This document shows positions 8,665 through 15,810 of a DNA stretch of 64,000 bases, in pieces. The stretch spans positions 62,001-126,000 of the forward strand of contig CAKOWU010000004.1 in NCBI GenBank assembly GCA_934129885.1, read 5' to 3'. The notes below the pieces were generated by a model. That model was not told the DNA's origin. It ran no database searches and saw only the letters and a list, made by a program, of their open reading frames with translations. This DNA is from an uncultured Bacilli bacterium. Lineage in GTDB: Bacteria; Bacillota_I; Bacilli_A; RF39; UBA660. The stretch's first letter is position 1; every line of letters starts with the position of its first letter. Both the position numbers and the translations under genes were made by a program.

Positions 8665-9107
8665 CTATTGCATTTTCCTTCAGTTACAGAAGGTACGCCA
8701 GAACTATTAAACATATTACCTTTCAGTTTCACCCATAAACATTGCTTTCATACTAGCAACATTAGAAGTATTGAAACTACTTAAATCCAGCGTTTCCAAA
8801 TTAATATCATCGCAGAATAGTGCATACAACTTACTGCATTACTAGGTACAACAGCACTATCTAAAAATGTTATATTTACGACATTTTCTTTATAGAATGT
8901 AGTGTGAAAATCTGTGTTAGCAAATTCACTCCAACTTTGAATCACTCTAGATTTATCTTTTAAATCGCTTTTTACGTTCATATTAATATTTGCACTAAAG
9001 GCCCCATACCAAGCAGAAAAGCATAGTAGTACTATAAATAAACCGGTTACTATTATTTTTCTTTGTTTTTTTAATATTCTTCTGCGTAATCTTCTTTTGT
9101 GTCTCAT
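8665..9107 (-). pseudogene. Frameshifted BspA-type leucine-rich surface protein
   Basis: The 5' part (from ATG 9107, ribosome site GAGGAAGTGG) encodes a basic N-terminus, a signal/anchor segment at residues 17-40 and the start of a DUF285/BspA-like ectodomain. That frame breaks near 8830. In another frame KLYALF, NLETLDLSSFNTSNV and ASMKAMFMG continue the BspA repeat (about 8825-8731), and a further shift leads to GNMFNSSGVPSV (8720-8680). At least two frameshifts and a missing bulk of repeats mark a decayed gene. BspA-family proteins are surface adhesins in gut Firmicutes and Mollicutes. Confidence 0.75.
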
Positions 9108-9133
9108 ATTCCCGCCACTTCCTCTAAATGAAT

Positions 9134-9260
9134 GTATAACTGCATGTTATATGTTAAAAAATTAGTGAAAATCTTACCATTTATATAGATGATTTGATTT
9201 GGTGGTACTTTAAAATGCCTATTTTAGGGTAAAAAAAGAACGCAAAACATGCAGTTATAC
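9134..9260. repeat. Long-range inverted repeat
   Basis: GTATAACTGCATGTT (9134-9148) is exactly inverted at 9246-9260, 97 bp apart, with near-matching flanks. It lies between the BspA relic and the peptide genes, in a ~430 bp stretch with no ORF. It could be the ends of a small degraded mobile element or a structured RNA; neither can be shown. Confidence 0.5.
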
Positions 9261-9438
9261 GTTAATCCTTAATAGAAAAATATATTAAACATTGAATTTA
9301 TCAAGTAGTTGCACAATCAATTCCCTCAAACTAATAATAACGTTTTACATAGAAGTAACGCAAGTGCCTTATGTGTAATTTTACTTCATGTTTACATTGA
9401 ATTTGTTTTAAAGAAATTTGGGAAATTCAAAAAATTAA

Positions 9439-9489
9439 AAAATTTCAAAATAAAAAAAGAAATTTGCAAATAAAAATTGTATGATACTA
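9439..9489 (+). promoter_or_regulatory. Regulated promoter block, copy 2 (peptide genes)
   Basis: Almost identical to 6597-6648 apart from one missing A. It contains ATTTCAAAA (9442-9450), ATTTGCAAA (9462-9470) and TATGAT. A further related copy, AAATTCAAAA, lies upstream at 9423. Sequence then diverges before the ribosome site, so the conserved part is the control region itself. Confidence 0.65.
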
Positions 9490-9547
9490 GTAGAAGGGAA
9501 GGATACCCTTCAAACATTTTGCCAAAGGCAAGGAAGGAGGCACGAAA

Positions 9548-9697
9548 ATGGCAAAAGAAGAACTACTGAACATAAAAGGCGGGGCTGCCGCAAGCATAAT
9601 TGCATCTTGTAAGCCCGTTCTAATTATCTCTGCCGCAGTGGCATTTATCGCAGGTGTAATTGAAGGCTTTATAAACCCTACAAAGTGTAATGGTTAA
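9548..9697 (+). CDS. Double-glycine-leader peptide A (putative bacteriocin)
   Basis: A 49-residue peptide behind an excellent ribosome site (AGGAAGGAGG, 7 bases). The leader MAKEELLNIKGG has the spaced hydrophobic residues and Gly-Gly end read by C39 exporters. The predicted mature part is 37 residues, mostly hydrophobic and Ala/Gly/Ile rich (SAAVAFIAGVIEGF), with two Cys (residues 21 and 47) that might form a disulfide. It overlaps gene B by 8 bp and shares a control block with the C39 exporter. I recognise no known bacteriocin in the mature sequence; a toxin or signal peptide is inferred from the leader and context. Confidence 0.85.
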   Translation: MAKEELLNIKGGAAASIIASCKPVLIISAAVAFIAGVIEGFINPTKCNG

Positions 9698-9851
9698 AGA
9701 AGAATTACTTCAAATAAAAGGTGGAACCACTTCCATAACAAGTACTGCTTTAAACGCACTTGCGCGTGTAGGAGACCTTATAGTTGAAATAGGCAAAATG
9801 ATAGGATCGTCTATCAGAAGAGTAGCCGAAGGCAAACAATGTTCAGTATAA
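9690..9851 (+). CDS. Double-glycine-leader peptide B (putative bacteriocin partner)
   Basis: A 53-residue peptide whose ATG overlaps the end of gene A (ATGGTTAA), implying coupled translation. The leader MVKEELLQIKGG closely matches that of A. The 41-residue mature part (ALARVGDLIVEIGKMIGSS) can form an amphipathic helix, and ends in a basic RR-x-AEGK stretch with one Cys. Paired overlapping small genes with matching leaders are typical of two-peptide class II bacteriocins. No obvious immunity gene follows: a terminator is next. Confidence 0.85.
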   Translation: MVKEELLQIKGGTTSITSTALNALARVGDLIVEIGKMIGSSIRRVAEGKQCSV

Positions 9852-9854
9852 ACT

Positions 9855-9881
9855 AAGTAAGCAAAGTCGCTTACTTTTTTT
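9855..9881 (+). terminator. Terminator of the peptide operon
   Basis: 8-bp stem aagtaagc / gcttactt, loop aaagtc, then seven T. It ends a transcript with only the two peptide genes. Confidence 0.85.
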
Positions 9882-9929
9882 CTGCAAAATTAAAGATGCA
9901 GATTTTGTGAAATTATGTCGTATAAAAAG

Positions 9930-9958
9930 TTGAAAATACAACAAAAAAATGCTATAAT
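9930..9958 (+). promoter_or_regulatory. Promoter of rpsU
   Basis: TTGAAA (9930-9935), 17-bp spacer, TATAAT (9953-9958). Confidence 0.75.
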
Positions 9959-9988
9959 TATAACCAGTGCAAGAAGGGAGGGATTTTT

Positions 9989-10198
9989 ATGACCAAAGTA
10001 ATAGTTAGAAACGGTAATGTTGACGGCGCATTAAGAAACTTAAAAGTCGCTAACAGTAGAGATGGCTCCCTAGCTCGTTACAGAGAGATAAAAGACGGAT
10101 ACTTAAAACCAGGCGTTAGAAGAAGAAACGCTAAAAAAGAAGGAATAAAAAACACTCGTCGTAGAGAAAGAAGTGCTAATAGAAAAGAAAGATATTAG
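9989..10198 (+). CDS. rpsU: Ribosomal protein bS21
   Basis: A 69-residue, very basic protein with the bS21 pattern VRNGNVDGALRNLK near the start and an Arg/Lys-rich tail (RRRERSANRKERY). It belongs to the small subunit near the anti-Shine-Dalgarno end of 16S rRNA and helps initiation. Ribosome site GGGAGGG. It is followed after 33 bp by yqeY, the classic rpsU-yqeY pair of Firmicutes. The middle (SRDGSLARYREIKDGYLKPG) is slightly different from Bacillus S21, but length is normal. Confidence 0.93.
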   Translation: MTKVIVRNGNVDGALRNLKVANSRDGSLARYREIKDGYLKPGVRRRNAKKEGIKNTRRRERSANRKERY

Positions 10199-10231
10199 TG
10201 CTTCTTTTAAATTATCAAGGAGGAATAATTA

Positions 10232-10669
10232 ATGAAAAATCAAATACTAGAAGATTTAAAGTCTGCTATGAAAAACAAAGATAAAGAAACACTTTCAGTA
10301 ATTAGAATGGTCAAAGGTGCTATTCAAATGAGTGAACTAGATAAAAAAAGAGAACTCACAGATGATGAAGTGATTGGCGTTATATCAAAGGAAATAAAAA
10401 CAAGAAAAGAAGCCATTAAAGAATTTGAAAAGGGTGCTAGAGAAGACTTAATTCAAAAAAACAATGCTGAAATAAAAATACTTGAAAAATACCTTCCAAA
10501 ACAGCTTGCCAAAGAAGAACTAGAAAGCGTTATAAACAAAGCCTTTGAACTAGTAAAACCAGAAAGCATCAAAGACATGGGAAAAGTTATGAAAGAAGTT
10601 AAACCACAGGTAATTGGTAAAGCCGACATGGGCGAAGTAAGTAAACTAATTAAAGAAAAGTTAGGATAA
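10232..10669 (+). CDS. yqeY: GatB/YqeY domain protein
   Basis: A 145-residue protein with the YqeY pattern: LKSAMKNKDKETLSVIRMV at the start, ELTDDEVIGVISKEIKTRKEAI, ILEKYLPKQL and GKVMKEVKPQVIGKADMG. The fold matches the tRNA-binding tail domain of GatB and has been linked to tRNA-dependent amidotransfer, though its exact role is unsettled. It is the downstream partner of rpsU here, with AAGGAGG upstream. Confidence 0.9.
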   Translation: MKNQILEDLKSAMKNKDKETLSVIRMVKGAIQMSELDKKRELTDDEVIGVISKEIKTRKEAIKEFEKGAREDLIQKNNAEIKILEKYLPKQLAKEELESVINKAFELVKPESIKDMGKVMKEVKPQVIGKADMGEVSKLIKEKLG

Positions 10670-10691
10670 TTACATATTAGGATAATTACAT
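10661..10691 (+). repeat. Tandem 16-bp duplication over the yqeY stop
   Basis: ttaggataattacat occurs at 10661-10675 and again at 10677-10691, so the end of yqeY has been duplicated just after its stop codon. No clear terminator is visible here. Confidence 0.7.
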
Positions 10692-10772
10692 AAAAGTGCC
10701 AATGTAATAATTGCTAAATGCTATGCGTTTAAAAAAAACACACATTTTGTAAACAAAAAACCATATATTTTC

Positions 10773-10800
10773 TTGCAATACCATATAATTATGATATAAT
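10773..10800 (+). promoter_or_regulatory. Promoter of rpsB-tsf
   Basis: TTGCAA (10773-10778), 16-bp spacer, TATAAT (10795-10800), leaving a ~100-nt leader before rpsB. In many bacteria S2 represses its own leader, so a regulatory RNA is possible, but I see no defined fold. Confidence 0.7.
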
Positions 10801-10907
10801 ATGTATGGCTTTGAAGAAAACATGAATATGAATTTTTATGCCCAGTGCCTAAAAGGGTGGTATAATTTTGAAATATTCAGAAGAAATAACAAAAGGAGGA
10901 AGAAAAT

Positions 10908-11948
10908 ATGGCAGTAGTGTCAATGAGTTATTTATTAGAAGCAGGAGTTCACTTTGGTCATCAGACTAAAAGGTGGAACCCAAAAATGAAAGAATATATT
11001 TTTACAGCAAGAGATGAAATCTATATTATCGATTTACAAAAAACGGCAAAGAAAATTGAAGAGGCTTATGCCGCTTTAAAAGAAATTGCTGCAAACGGTG
11101 GTAAAGTTCTATTTGTTGGAACCAGAAAACAAGCATCCGAAGCCGCAAAAGAAGAAGCAACAAGATCAAATTCTTACTACGTCAATGAAAGATGGCTAGG
11201 AGGAACACTTACAAACTTTAAAACAATCAGAAAAAGAGTTAAAAGATTAGAACAAATCGAAAAAATGGAAAAAGATGGTACATTTGAACGTCTACCAAAA
11301 AAAGAAGTTATTAAAATCAAAAAGGAATATGATAAATTAAATAAATTACTTTGTGGTATCAGAGATATGGATAAATTACCACAAGCAATGTTTATCGTAG
11401 ACCCAACTAAAGAAGAAATCGCAATTAGAGAAGCAAGAAAATTAAATATTCCTGTATTCGGTATCGTTGATACAAATTGTGATCCGGATATGGTTGACTA
11501 TGTAATTCCAGGAAATGACGATGCAATTAGAGCCGTTAAATTAATTATTGGTGTAATGGCTAACGCAATTGTTGAAGCAACTGGTGGAAAAACAGTTGAT
11601 TATGTAAGTGATGCTAAAAAAGAAGAAAAAGGCGAAGACATAATGAAAAGAGCCTTAGAAACCGTTAAAAGAAAAGAAGACAGAAAACCAAGATTTAAAA
11701 ATGACAGAAGAAGAGGTAATGATAGAAGATATAAATCATCTGATAAAGTAGAAAATCAAAAAAGAGAAAGCAAACCAAAGAAAGAAACTGTTGAGCCAGT
11801 TCAAGAAAAATCAAAAAAAGAAGACAAAGCCGAAACTGTTGACTTAAATACAAAAACAGTCGCAGAATTAAGAGAACTAGCCAAAGAAAAAGAAATCAAA
11901 GGATATTCTACAATGAAAAAAGCCGATCTTATAGACGCTTTAAAATAA
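10908..11948 (+). CDS. rpsB: Ribosomal protein uS2 with long C-terminal extension
   Basis: Residues 1-~230 are a normal uS2 (LEAGVHFGHQTKRWNPKM, LFVGTRKQA, NERWLGGTLTNF, FIVDP). At 346 residues the protein is about 100 longer than usual. The extra part is a charged Lys/Arg/Glu linker (about 240-305) and a final ~35-residue helical module, TVAELRELAKEKEIKGYS plus KKADLIDAL, resembling SAP or Rho N-terminal domains that bind nucleic acid. Ribosome site AAAGGAGG. It precedes tsf, as in most bacteria. The extension's role is unknown. Confidence 0.93.
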   Translation: MAVVSMSYLLEAGVHFGHQTKRWNPKMKEYIFTARDEIYIIDLQKTAKKIEEAYAALKEIAANGGKVLFVGTRKQASEAAKEEATRSNSYYVNERWLGGTLTNFKTIRKRVKRLEQIEKMEKDGTFERLPKKEVIKIKKEYDKLNKLLCGIRDMDKLPQAMFIVDPTKEEIAIREARKLNIPVFGIVDTNCDPDMVDYVIPGNDDAIRAVKLIIGVMANAIVEATGGKTVDYVSDAKKEEKGEDIMKRALETVKRKEDRKPRFKNDRRRGNDRRYKSSDKVENQKRESKPKKETVEPVQEKSKKEDKAETVDLNTKTVAELRELAKEKEIKGYSTMKKADLIDALK

Positions 11949-11972
11949 GATGATTTAAATAATCATCTTTTC
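11947..11972 (+). terminator. Weak terminator/attenuator between rpsB and tsf
   Basis: 9-bp stem aagatgatt / aatcatctt, loop taaat, only a short broken T run. It may lower tsf transcription relative to rpsB. Confidence 0.5.
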
Positions 11973-11996
11973 TATTATAAAAAAGGAGATATAAAT

Positions 11997-12866
11997 ATGA
12001 TAACTGCAAGTTTAGTAAAAGAATTAAGAGAAAAAACAGGAGCAGGAATGCTTGATTGCAAAAAAGCCCTAGAAGCTAACGACGGTAATATTGATGCATC
12101 TATTGACTGGCTTAGAGAAAAAGGGATTTCTAAAGCAGCTAAAAAGGCTGATAGAATTGCCGCAGAAGGACTTTCAGCAATTTTAACCGAAGGTAACAAC
12201 GCTGTAATTGTTGAAGTTAATTCAGAAACAGATTTCGTTGCAAAAAATGAAGAGTTTCAAGGCCTTGTAAAAACAATATTAGAAACAATAATTAAAAGTG
12301 AAGCTAAAACGCTAGAAGACGCTTTAAAATTAGAAACTTCAGAGGGTACTCTAGAAGAATTAATCGTTTCAAAAACTGCAACAATTGGTGAAAAATTAAG
12401 CCTCAGAAGATTTGTAAAAATCACTAAAAATGATAACGAAACATTCGGAGAATACATCCACATGGGTGGTAAAATTGCTGTATTAATAGTTACAGAAAAC
12501 ACAGATGAATCCGTTGCAAAAGATGTCGCAATGCACGCAGCCGCAATGCGTCCAAAATATGTAAAAATAGAAGAAGTTCCAGAAGAAGAAGTTCAAAGAG
12601 AAAAAGAAGTACTTACTGAACAAGCAATGAACGAAGGTAAACCAAAAGACATTGCTGAAAAAATGGTTATTGGCCGTTTAAATAAATTCTATAAAGAAAT
12701 TTGTTTAGAAGAACAACCATTTGTAAAAGATGATAAGTCTTCAGTAAAACAATTTGTAAAAAATAACGGCGGAACAATTAAAGCAATGTATCGTTACGAA
12801 GTAGGCGAAGGAATGGAAAAAAAGGAAGAAAACTTTGCCGAAGAAGTTGCAAAACAAATGAAATAA
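11997..12866 (+). CDS. tsf: Elongation factor Ts
   Basis: A 289-residue EF-Ts: N-terminal UBA-like part with LREKTGAGMLDCKKAL, the core signature EVNSETDFVAKNEEF (near residue 75) that contacts EF-Tu, and the C-terminal QPFVKD. It regenerates EF-Tu-GTP. Ribosome site AAAGGAG; 48 bp after rpsB in the same unit. Length is normal. Confidence 0.95.
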   Translation: MITASLVKELREKTGAGMLDCKKALEANDGNIDASIDWLREKGISKAAKKADRIAAEGLSAILTEGNNAVIVEVNSETDFVAKNEEFQGLVKTILETIIKSEAKTLEDALKLETSEGTLEELIVSKTATIGEKLSLRRFVKITKNDNETFGEYIHMGGKIAVLIVTENTDESVAKDVAMHAAAMRPKYVKIEEVPEEEVQREKEVLTEQAMNEGKPKDIAEKMVIGRLNKFYKEICLEEQPFVKDDKSSVKQFVKNNGGTIKAMYRYEVGEGMEKKEENFAEEVAKQMK

Positions 12867-12891
12867 GTATCACATGGATACTTATTTTTTT
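12861..12891 (+). terminator. Terminator of rpsB-tsf
   Basis: 11-bp perfect stem aaataagtatc / gatacttattt, loop acatg, T run. Confidence 0.85.
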
Positions 12892-12909
12892 AACTTAAGG
12901 AGGAAACAG

Positions 12910-13515
12910 ATGAATAGTACACAATTAATCGTAGTTAAAATTGGTATTCAAAACATTATGGAAGTTTATGAAGATGGCAAATTATTAAAAACTATTGATA
13001 ACGTTTGGATAGGAAAAAACGGAGCCATAGAAATAGAGGCAAAACATGAAGGTGACGACAAAACACCCCTAGGGTTATTTGGCTTAGGCGTTGCTTTTGG
13101 TACCCATAACCTAAATATAGATTATCCATATATAAAAATACAAGATAATGATTACTGGGTAGACGACAGTGTATCTCCATATTATAATCAGTTAGTTAGA
13201 ATAGGAGAAGATATCACGCCATTTAATTATCCTTATATAACATCATTAAAATTCAAAAACTTTAACTCTGCCGAACATTTGAAAGACTACGAAAAGCAAT
13301 ACGAATATGCCGTATTTATTGAATTTAATAGTCATCAAACGTCAAATGGTACTATAGAGCCAAGTAAAGGTTCTGCGATATTTCTTCATTGCCATGGAGA
13401 TACAGGCTACACCGGTGGATGTATTGCTATATCAAAAGAAGATATGGGATATATCATGAACTATCTAAATAGGAACGGAAAACCTAAAATAAAAATAAAA
13501 AAAATAAAGCCATAA
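12910..13515 (+). CDS. L,D-transpeptidase (YkuD) family protein without signal peptide
   Basis: 201 residues from ATG 12910 (AAGGAGG upstream). The end holds the YkuD-type active site GSAIFLHCHGD then GYTGGCIAISKEDM: conserved His and Cys of the catalytic pair. Upstream GKNG and KTPLGLFGLG match the substrate-side GxxxxTP-G motif. Family members make 3-3 peptidoglycan crosslinks or act as carboxypeptidases. This one has no visible signal or membrane segment, so export or a non-wall role is unresolved. Stands alone. Confidence 0.75.
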   Translation: MNSTQLIVVKIGIQNIMEVYEDGKLLKTIDNVWIGKNGAIEIEAKHEGDDKTPLGLFGLGVAFGTHNLNIDYPYIKIQDNDYWVDDSVSPYYNQLVRIGEDITPFNYPYITSLKFKNFNSAEHLKDYEKQYEYAVFIEFNSHQTSNGTIEPSKGSAIFLHCHGDTGYTGGCIAISKEDMGYIMNYLNRNGKPKIKIKKIKP

Positions 13516-13523
13516 CAAATAAC

Positions 13524-13712
13524 TTATTTTTTTAAATTGCTATTATCTAAATTATCTAATGCAAACTGGATGCATTCATTAAAAATTCTATTCACAGAAA
13601 GACCACTTGTCTTTGATAATTTTTCAATTTGTTCTTCAGTAGATAGCTTAATTCTAATAGTCTTAATTATCGTTTTTTCAGCCTCTGCAGTAGGTATATT
13701 AAACTTTTTCAT
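13524..13712 (-). CDS. Small ribbon-helix-helix-like protein
   Basis: 62 residues from ATG 13712, behind a clear ATGGAGGAG ribosome site. The stretch KTIIKTIRIKLSTEEQIEKL then SGLSVNRIFNECIQFAL has the strand-helix-helix spacing of MetJ/Arc-type or antitoxin-like DNA-binding proteins. No toxin gene is adjacent: the neighbours are a convergent transpeptidase gene and a LamG relic. Likely a small regulator, perhaps of itself. Confidence 0.6.
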   Translation of the reverse strand: MKKFNIPTAEAEKTIIKTIRIKLSTEEQIEKLSKTSGLSVNRIFNECIQFALDNLDNSNLKK

Positions 13713-13825
13713 ACAAAACTCCTCCATTAAAATTATATATTTTTAACTACACCAGAAAAAAATAAATCCTTCTGTCTACTTAAATTATACCAAAAAAGTA
13801 AAAAAATCAAAAAAATCACAATTGC

Positions 13826-14473
13826 TTGCATTTACACCATCAAACCGGTAATTGGGAAGGTGCAGGCGGCGGCATTGAAGCTGTAGTTGGAAATTATAGA
13901 CATCTTCAGTTTGACGTTTCTAATAATACAACGTACGCTAGAGCCATATATGATAAAGAATATGAATTAAATAAATATTGTACCTTAATAGGTACATATA
14001 ATGGTACAACGCTTTCCTTTTACGTTGACGGACAATTAGTATCAAATGAAACAATAGATAAAATGGCCAAATCACTGCGTGTATTAATTAGTGCTGATCC
14101 TCAAAATAATAATACGGCAGGCAAGTATACAAATATGACCTTAAAAGCAGCCATGCTTTATGATAAAGCCTTAACCACAAATGAGGTATCTGATTTAACC
14201 AATTACTTTACAAATAGTGATGTTAAAACTAAAAATATAGACGTTCCTACCTTTAAAGAAACAAACACGTCTAGTGATAAAGATGCAACTATAACTTATT
14301 CTAACGGATGTGGCAGTATTTATACTTGTTCCTATTCAAAAGATAATGGAGATTTTATAACAGTTGCATCTAATCCTACTATGTCATTTGCCAGTCATGG
14401 CACTTTAGCGGTCAAAGTTACAGACGGTACAAACATCATAACCAGTAGTTACACAGTTAATATAAATTTTTAA
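13826..14473 (+). pseudogene. 5'-truncated LamG/Ig-like surface protein fragment
   Basis: The open frame (215 codons) begins at a TTG with no ribosome site. It opens in the middle of a concanavalin-like LamG fold (YCTLIGTYNGTTLSFYVDG, AAMLYDKALTTNEVSDL) and continues with an Ig-like domain ending SSYTVNINF. No signal peptide or N-terminal half of the domain is present, so this is most likely the 3' remnant of a larger secreted protein. An active internal start is possible but unsupported. Confidence 0.6.
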
Positions 14474-14537
14474 TAGTTGTCTAACTTAAATCTAAAACAC
14501 CCTTTAAATAGTGGCGTAGTAAATAAAACCGTAAGGA

Positions 14538-14569
14538 GATAATGAAATAATTCGTTATCGTCTTTTTTT
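14538..14569 (+). terminator. Terminator after the LamG fragment
   Basis: Stem gataatgaa / ttcgttatc (one G-T pair), loop ataa, followed by gtc and seven T. Confidence 0.65.
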
Positions 14570-14616
14570 GACAAAGAATTCATATAAACAGTCGTATACT
14601 TATGCAAGGTGATCAA

Positions 14617-15069
14617 ATGAAAAAGTATATATTTCCCGTAATACTATCATTAACAATAGGAATATCACTATCTTATTTAATGATAAAAAGTTATGATAAC
14701 GCATCCGCAGTTACCGTCTCTGCTGGAGCCGAAAAAGTATATTTCATTCAACGAGGAGTATACTCAAATAAACAAAACATGATAAATAGTATGAATGACT
14801 TTGAAAATTACGTTTACAGTGTCGAAGATAATCAGTACCACGCCTACATAGGTATAACCAAAAGTAAAAATAATGCAACTAAAATAAAACAAACTTACGA
14901 GCAAAACAACCTCGCCACCTATACCATAGAAAAAAACATAAATAATAAAGAATTTTCAACCATACTAACACAGTATGACGATGTACTTTCAAAAACAGAC
15001 GACGTAAACACAATAAAAGTAATTGAAAACCAAGTAATATCAAAATATAAAGAAACTATAGAGAAATAA
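14617..15069 (+). CDS. SPOR-like membrane protein, SpoIIB position
   Basis: 150 residues from ATG 14617. One N-terminal membrane segment (about 6-25) is followed by VYFIQRGVYSNKQNMINSM and HAYIGITKSKNNATKIK, the two half-repeats of a SPOR peptidoglycan-binding domain, then a helical tail. In Bacillus the SPOR protein SpoIIB lies just before maf-radC-mreBCD; here the gene is 15 bp before radC, with mreC and mreD following, so a SpoIIB-like role in septal wall remodelling at engulfment is a reasonable inference. It is shorter than B. subtilis SpoIIB. Confidence 0.65.
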   Translation: MKKYIFPVILSLTIGISLSYLMIKSYDNASAVTVSAGAEKVYFIQRGVYSNKQNMINSMNDFENYVYSVEDNQYHAYIGITKSKNNATKIKQTYEQNNLATYTIEKNINNKEFSTILTQYDDVLSKTDDVNTIKVIENQVISKYKETIEK

Positions 15070-15084
15070 AATAGAAAGGATTAT

Positions 15085-15765
15085 ATGACTATAAAAATAA
15101 AAGACTTACCACTAAACGATAGGCCGAGAGAAAGACTAATTACCAAAGGAGCTAAAAACTTAAGTAACGAAGAATTAATTGCTATAATATTAAAAACAGG
15201 AACAAAAGATACATCGGTTAAAACCCTCGCTGCTCAAATACTAAAATATTCAGGCAAAATTACAAACCTAAAACATATAACATACCATGAACTGCTCAAA
15301 ATAAAAGGAATAGGAGAAGCCAAAGCCTGCCAACTAATATCATGCATAGAACTCGCTAAAAGAATCAACCAAAACATAGAAACACTACAAGGACAAAAAT
15401 TTACAAACCCTAAATTAATATTTGACTATTATAAAAACATCGTCTCCCATGAACAAGAATCATTTTATTGTGTATACCTTAACGTATCAAAACAAATAAT
15501 AATGGATAAAAAAATATTCACAGGTACCCTAAACAAAAGTCTAATCCATCCAAGAGATATATTCAGAGTAGCCTACATCCTAAACGCCCATTCATTTGTA
15601 TGTATCCATAACCATCCGTCTGGAAATCCATATCCCAGCAAAGAAGACGAAATAATCACAGAGAGGTTAAAATGGATAGGAGATACCATGGGAATACCAC
15701 TAGTCGATCATGTCATAATAGGTAAGCAAAAATATTATAGTTTTTTAGAAAATAACAAAATTTAG
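15085..15765 (+). CDS. radC: RadC/JAB-domain protein
   Basis: 226 residues. The N-terminal helix-hairpin-helix part (LLKIKGIGEAKACQL, near 70-84) precedes the MPN/JAB domain with HNHPSGNPYPSKED (near 170), the zinc-binding motif. Long called a DNA-repair protein, its true role is unclear. Its place between the SPOR-like gene and mreCD reproduces the Bacillus radC-mre order, although mreB and maf are absent here. Confidence 0.93.
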   Translation: MTIKIKDLPLNDRPRERLITKGAKNLSNEELIAIILKTGTKDTSVKTLAAQILKYSGKITNLKHITYHELLKIKGIGEAKACQLISCIELAKRINQNIETLQGQKFTNPKLIFDYYKNIVSHEQESFYCVYLNVSKQIIMDKKIFTGTLNKSLIHPRDIFRVAYILNAHSFVCIHNHPSGNPYPSKEDEIITERLKWIGDTMGIPLVDHVIIGKQKYYSFLENNKI

Positions 15766-15810
15766 TTTCATTTATCATAAAAATATATTATAATAAAACA
15801 GGTGGTTCAA

